Source: Streptomyces antimycoticus
GTDB lineage: Bacteria; Actinomycetota; Actinomycetes; Streptomycetales; Streptomycetaceae
Assembly: GCF_005405925.1 (NCBI RefSeq)
Contig: NZ_BJHV01000001.1
Coordinates: 3,534,001-3,598,000, forward strand
DNA: 64,000 nucleotides
Direction: 5' to 3'
A program made the position numbers and the translations under genes. Shown here one piece after another: positions 61,728 through 64,000 of the stretch (position 1 is the stretch's first letter; each line of letters opens with the position of its first letter). The notes under the pieces were generated by a model, which saw only the letters and a list, made by a program, of their open reading frames with translations, did no database searches and was not told the DNA's origin.

Positions 61728-63103
61728 ATGGAGTCCAACAGGGAGCCGGGAAGTCCGCAGCGGCGGGTGGTGATCGTCGGCGGCGGGATGGCGGGCACGA
61801 GGCTGGCGCAGCAGCTCGTCGTCAGTGCGGGCGAGGCCACCCTCGAGGTCACGGTCATCGGCGAGGAGCAGCACCCCGCGTACAACCGGGTGCTGCTCGC
61901 CGAGGTCCTCGCCGGGCGGTACGCCCCGGAGGTCATCGCCCTCCCCGTCCCCGCCCCCGCTGCCGGGACCGGGGCCGGGGTGCGGCGGCTCAGCGGGGTG
62001 CGGGTGGTCCGCGTCGACCGCCCCACGGCGGAGGTGCTGTGCGACGACGGCCGCCGCGTGCCGTACGACGCGCTGGTGCTGGCCACCGGCTCCAACCCGG
62101 TGCTGCCACCGCTGCGCGGCCTGTTCGAGCCGGACGGCCGCGACGACCTCCAGGCCCTCCCGGACGGCGTCCACGCCTTCCGCACCATGGACGACTGCCT
62201 GGCCCTCGGCGCGGCCGTACGGCCCGGGACACGGGCCGTCGTCATCGGCGGCGGACTCCTCGGCGTCTCCGCCGCCCGTGCGCTGGCCCAGCGCGGTGCC
62301 CAGGTGGTCCTGGCCCACCAGGGCGAACACCTGATGGAACGCCAGCTGGACCCGGGCGCGTCAAGGCTGCTGCGACGGCATATGGCGGCGCTGGGCGTGG
62401 AGGTCCACACCGAGTGCCGGGCCCGGGGCCTGCGCACCGACGGGCGGGCAGTCCACGCCGTCGAACTGGCCGACGGATACGCCCTGGAGGCCGATCTGGT
62501 CGTGCTCGCGTGCGGAGTCCGGCCACGGGTCGGGCTGGCGCGGGCGGCGGGGCTGGAGGTGGCACGCGGCATCGTCGTCGACGACGAGCTGCGGACGCGT
62601 GACCCGCGAGTGTTCGCGATCGGCGACTGCGCGGAACACGACGGCGTCGTGTACGGCTTGGCGGGCGCGGCACAGGAACAGGCGGACGTGCTGGCGCGCC
62701 TGCTCTCCCCCACCCCGCCCCTCCCCGAACCAAGGGGGCTCCGCCCCTGGCCCCCCACCGGGGCTCCGCCCCGGACCCCGCTCCTCAATCGCCGGAGGGG
62801 CTGGATTTTCGCTACACGGGCACCCGTGCCCTCACCCGCCTGACGCTCACTTCGACGTCCGGCCCCCTCGACCTCGCTGCCTTCGGCAACCCGACCCCCG
62901 CCCCCGGCGACGACGTCATCCACCTCACCGACGCCACCCGCAACACGTACCGCAAAGTCGTGGTCCGCGGCGACCGTCTCCTCGGCGGCATCCTTCTCGG
63001 CGATCTCGGCACCGTCGGCGCGCTCGCCCGTGCCTGGGAGGGCGACGAGCCGCTCCCGGCCACCCCCCTGCTCCACCTGCTGACCAACGATGGAGGCTCC
63101 TGA
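61728..63103 (+). pseudogene. FAD-dependent oxidoreductase of the nitrite reductase locus, disrupted by a repeat
   Basis: The gene encodes an NAD(P)H/FAD protein like the N-terminal half of NirB: VVIVGGGMAGTRLAQQL, YNRVLLAEVLAGRY, VVIGGGLLGVSAARALAQRG and DPRVFAIGDCAEHDG. After QADVLARLL (about 62705) the sequence becomes a GC-rich repeat and stops at 62843 with 371 residues. The expected C-terminal domain continues in another frame (RYTGTRALTRLTLTSTSGPL, DDVIHLTDATRNTYRKVVVR) from 62807 to the stop at 63103. So about 95 bp were inserted. The truncated form may fold but lacks the C-terminal domain. Confidence 0.8.
62713..62806 (+). repeat. Short Streptomyces intergenic repeat inserted in a coding region
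   Basis: Contains GGGGCTCCGCCCCGGACCCC and CTCCTCAATCGCCGGAGGGG with inverted GGGGCTCCGCCCC-like arms, a sequence type I recall as very common between genes in Streptomyces. Here it splits the FAD oxidoreductase gene. Confidence 0.65.
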
Positions 63104-63105
63104 CG

Positions 63106-64000
63106 ATGAGCGCACCGATCACCACGAGTGCACCGATGACGACGACGATGGCGAGCGCGCCGAAGCCCGAGCCCGCCGCCGCCCCCACCATCGTGTTGGT
63201 CGGCCACGGCATGGTCGGCCAGCGGTTTCTCGAAGCGCTCGTCGAGCGGAACGTCACCGAGACCGCCGCCCGCGTCGTCGTGTTCTGCGAGGAGCCCCGG
63301 CCCGCCTACGACCGTGTCCAGTTGACCTCGTACTTCTCCGGCCGCACCCCCGACGAACTCTCCCTCGTCGAGGACGGCTTCATGGCCCGGCACGGCATCG
63401 AGCTGCATCTCGGCGACCCGGCCGAGTCCATCGACCGCGCCGCCCGCACCGTGACCGCCCGCTCCGGGCTGACCGTCACGTACGACACGCTCGTGCTGGC
63501 CACCGGCTCGTACCCGTTCGTCCCGCCCGTGCCCGGCAAGGACAGCGACGGCTGCTTCGTCTACCGCACCGTCGAGGATCTGCTCGCGATCGAGGCATAC
63601 GCCGAACACCGCACCACCGGCGTCGTCGTGGGCGGGGGGCTGCTGGGCCTGGAGGCGGCGGGGGCGCTCAAGGGGCTCGGACTGACCACGCACATCGTGG
63701 AGTTCAACCCGCGGCTGATGGCCATCCAGGTGGACGAGGGCGGTGGCACGGCCCTGCGCCGCACGGTCGAGGACATGGGCCTGATCGTGCACACCGGCGT
63801 CGGCGGCAAGGAGATCACGGCGGACGACAACGGCGCGGTCACCTCCATGGCGCTGTCCGACGGCTCGTCCATCGACACCGACCTCGTCATCTTCTCGGCG
63901 GGCGTACGCCCCCGCGACCAGCTGGCCCGCGACTGCGGTCTGGAGGTCGGCGAGCGCGGCGGGATCGTGGTGGACGAGCGGTGCCGCACCAGCGATCCGG
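63106..64000 (+). CDS. nirB: Nitrite reductase large subunit NirB, 5' part
   Basis: Runs off the right edge with 298 residues. TIVLVGHGMVGQRFLEALVE binds FAD; YDRVQLTSYFSG and LVLATGSYPFVPPVPG follow; GVVVGGGLLGLEAAGALKGL binds NAD(P)H and LVIFSAGVRPRDQLARDCGL begins the second FAD motif. This is the flavin part of NADH-dependent assimilatory nitrite reductase; the sirohaem part lies beyond the window. GGAGG at 63092 supports ATG 63106. Reduces nitrite from NasA to ammonium. Confidence 0.92.
   Translation, partial: MSAPITTSAPMTTTMASAPKPEPAAAPTIVLVGHGMVGQRFLEALVERNVTETAARVVVFCEEPRPAYDRVQLTSYFSGRTPDELSLVEDGFMARHGIELHLGDPAESIDRAARTVTARSGLTVTYDTLVLATGSYPFVPPVPGKDSDGCFVYRTVEDLLAIEAYAEHRTTGVVVGGGLLGLEAAGALKGLGLTTHIVEFNPRLMAIQVDEGGGTALRRTVEDMGLIVHTGVGGKEITADDNGAVTSMALSDGSSIDTDLVIFSAGVRPRDQLARDCGLEVGERGGIVVDERCRTSDP

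Overview
The window is high-GC actinobacterial DNA, almost certainly a Streptomyces chromosome. The supporting signs are the codon bias, a complete conservon (cvnABCD) followed by cytochrome P450 genes, an HrdA-like sigma factor next to dnaG, a rare TTA codon in a developmental-type gene, many secreted polysaccharide-active enzymes, and GlnR-box-like sequences at nitrogen assimilation genes. The order sigma factor - primase - FAD oxidoreductase - dGTPase - sirohydrochlorin chelatase - nitrate reductase looks like a conserved Streptomyces core segment.

Region by region. 1-6.4 kb: a monosaccharide ABC import operon (U32 peptidase homologue, ChvE-type binding lipoprotein, MmsA-type ATPase, MmsB-type permease, Tat-secreted mutarotase). 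6.5-18 kb: secreted or carbohydrate-active genes (a Cys-less pyroglutamyl-peptidase homologue, an EEP phosphodiesterase with lectin-like tail, PL1 pectate lyase, GH51 arabinofuranosidase, a broken GH30 gene) among gene remnants, a tandem repeat and a large imperfect palindrome. 18-30 kb: housekeeping and accessory genes in small units (MDR reductase/MarR, IclR/SMP-30, OsmC, phosphatase/thioredoxin, FG-GAP lipoprotein, Vat-type acetyltransferase, PL7 alginate lyase, a PTP). 30-33 kb: H-type lectin, secreted alpha/beta hydrolase, three tRNA genes. 33-46 kb: xylulokinase, hrdA, dnaG (frameshifted as given), FAD oxidoreductase, dgt, sirohydrochlorin chelatase, nasA-type nitrate reductase, adenosine/adenine deaminase. 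46-54 kb: Uma2 nuclease-fold protein, SanA-like protein, CutA, cupin, TIGR04222-like protein, a large beta-helix/FnIII secreted protein, a Lys-Pro-rich secreted protein. 53.9-56 kb: a two-component system. 56-61.6 kb: conservon plus two P450s in one overlapping operon. 61.7-64 kb: a GlnR-box-preceded nitrite reductase locus whose first FAD gene is disrupted by a short repeat; nirB runs off the window.

How it fits together. Import and catabolism of plant or algal sugars is one theme (ABC importer, mutarotase, xylulokinase, GH51, GH30, PL1, PL7, GH141-like). Nitrate assimilation is a second (nasA, sirohydrochlorin chelatase for sirohaem, nirB). Signalling and development is a third (conservon with a TTA codon, HrdA, two-component system). 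Several otherwise intact genes are broken at C-runs by what looks like one missing base, so these frames should be confirmed before being treated as biology.
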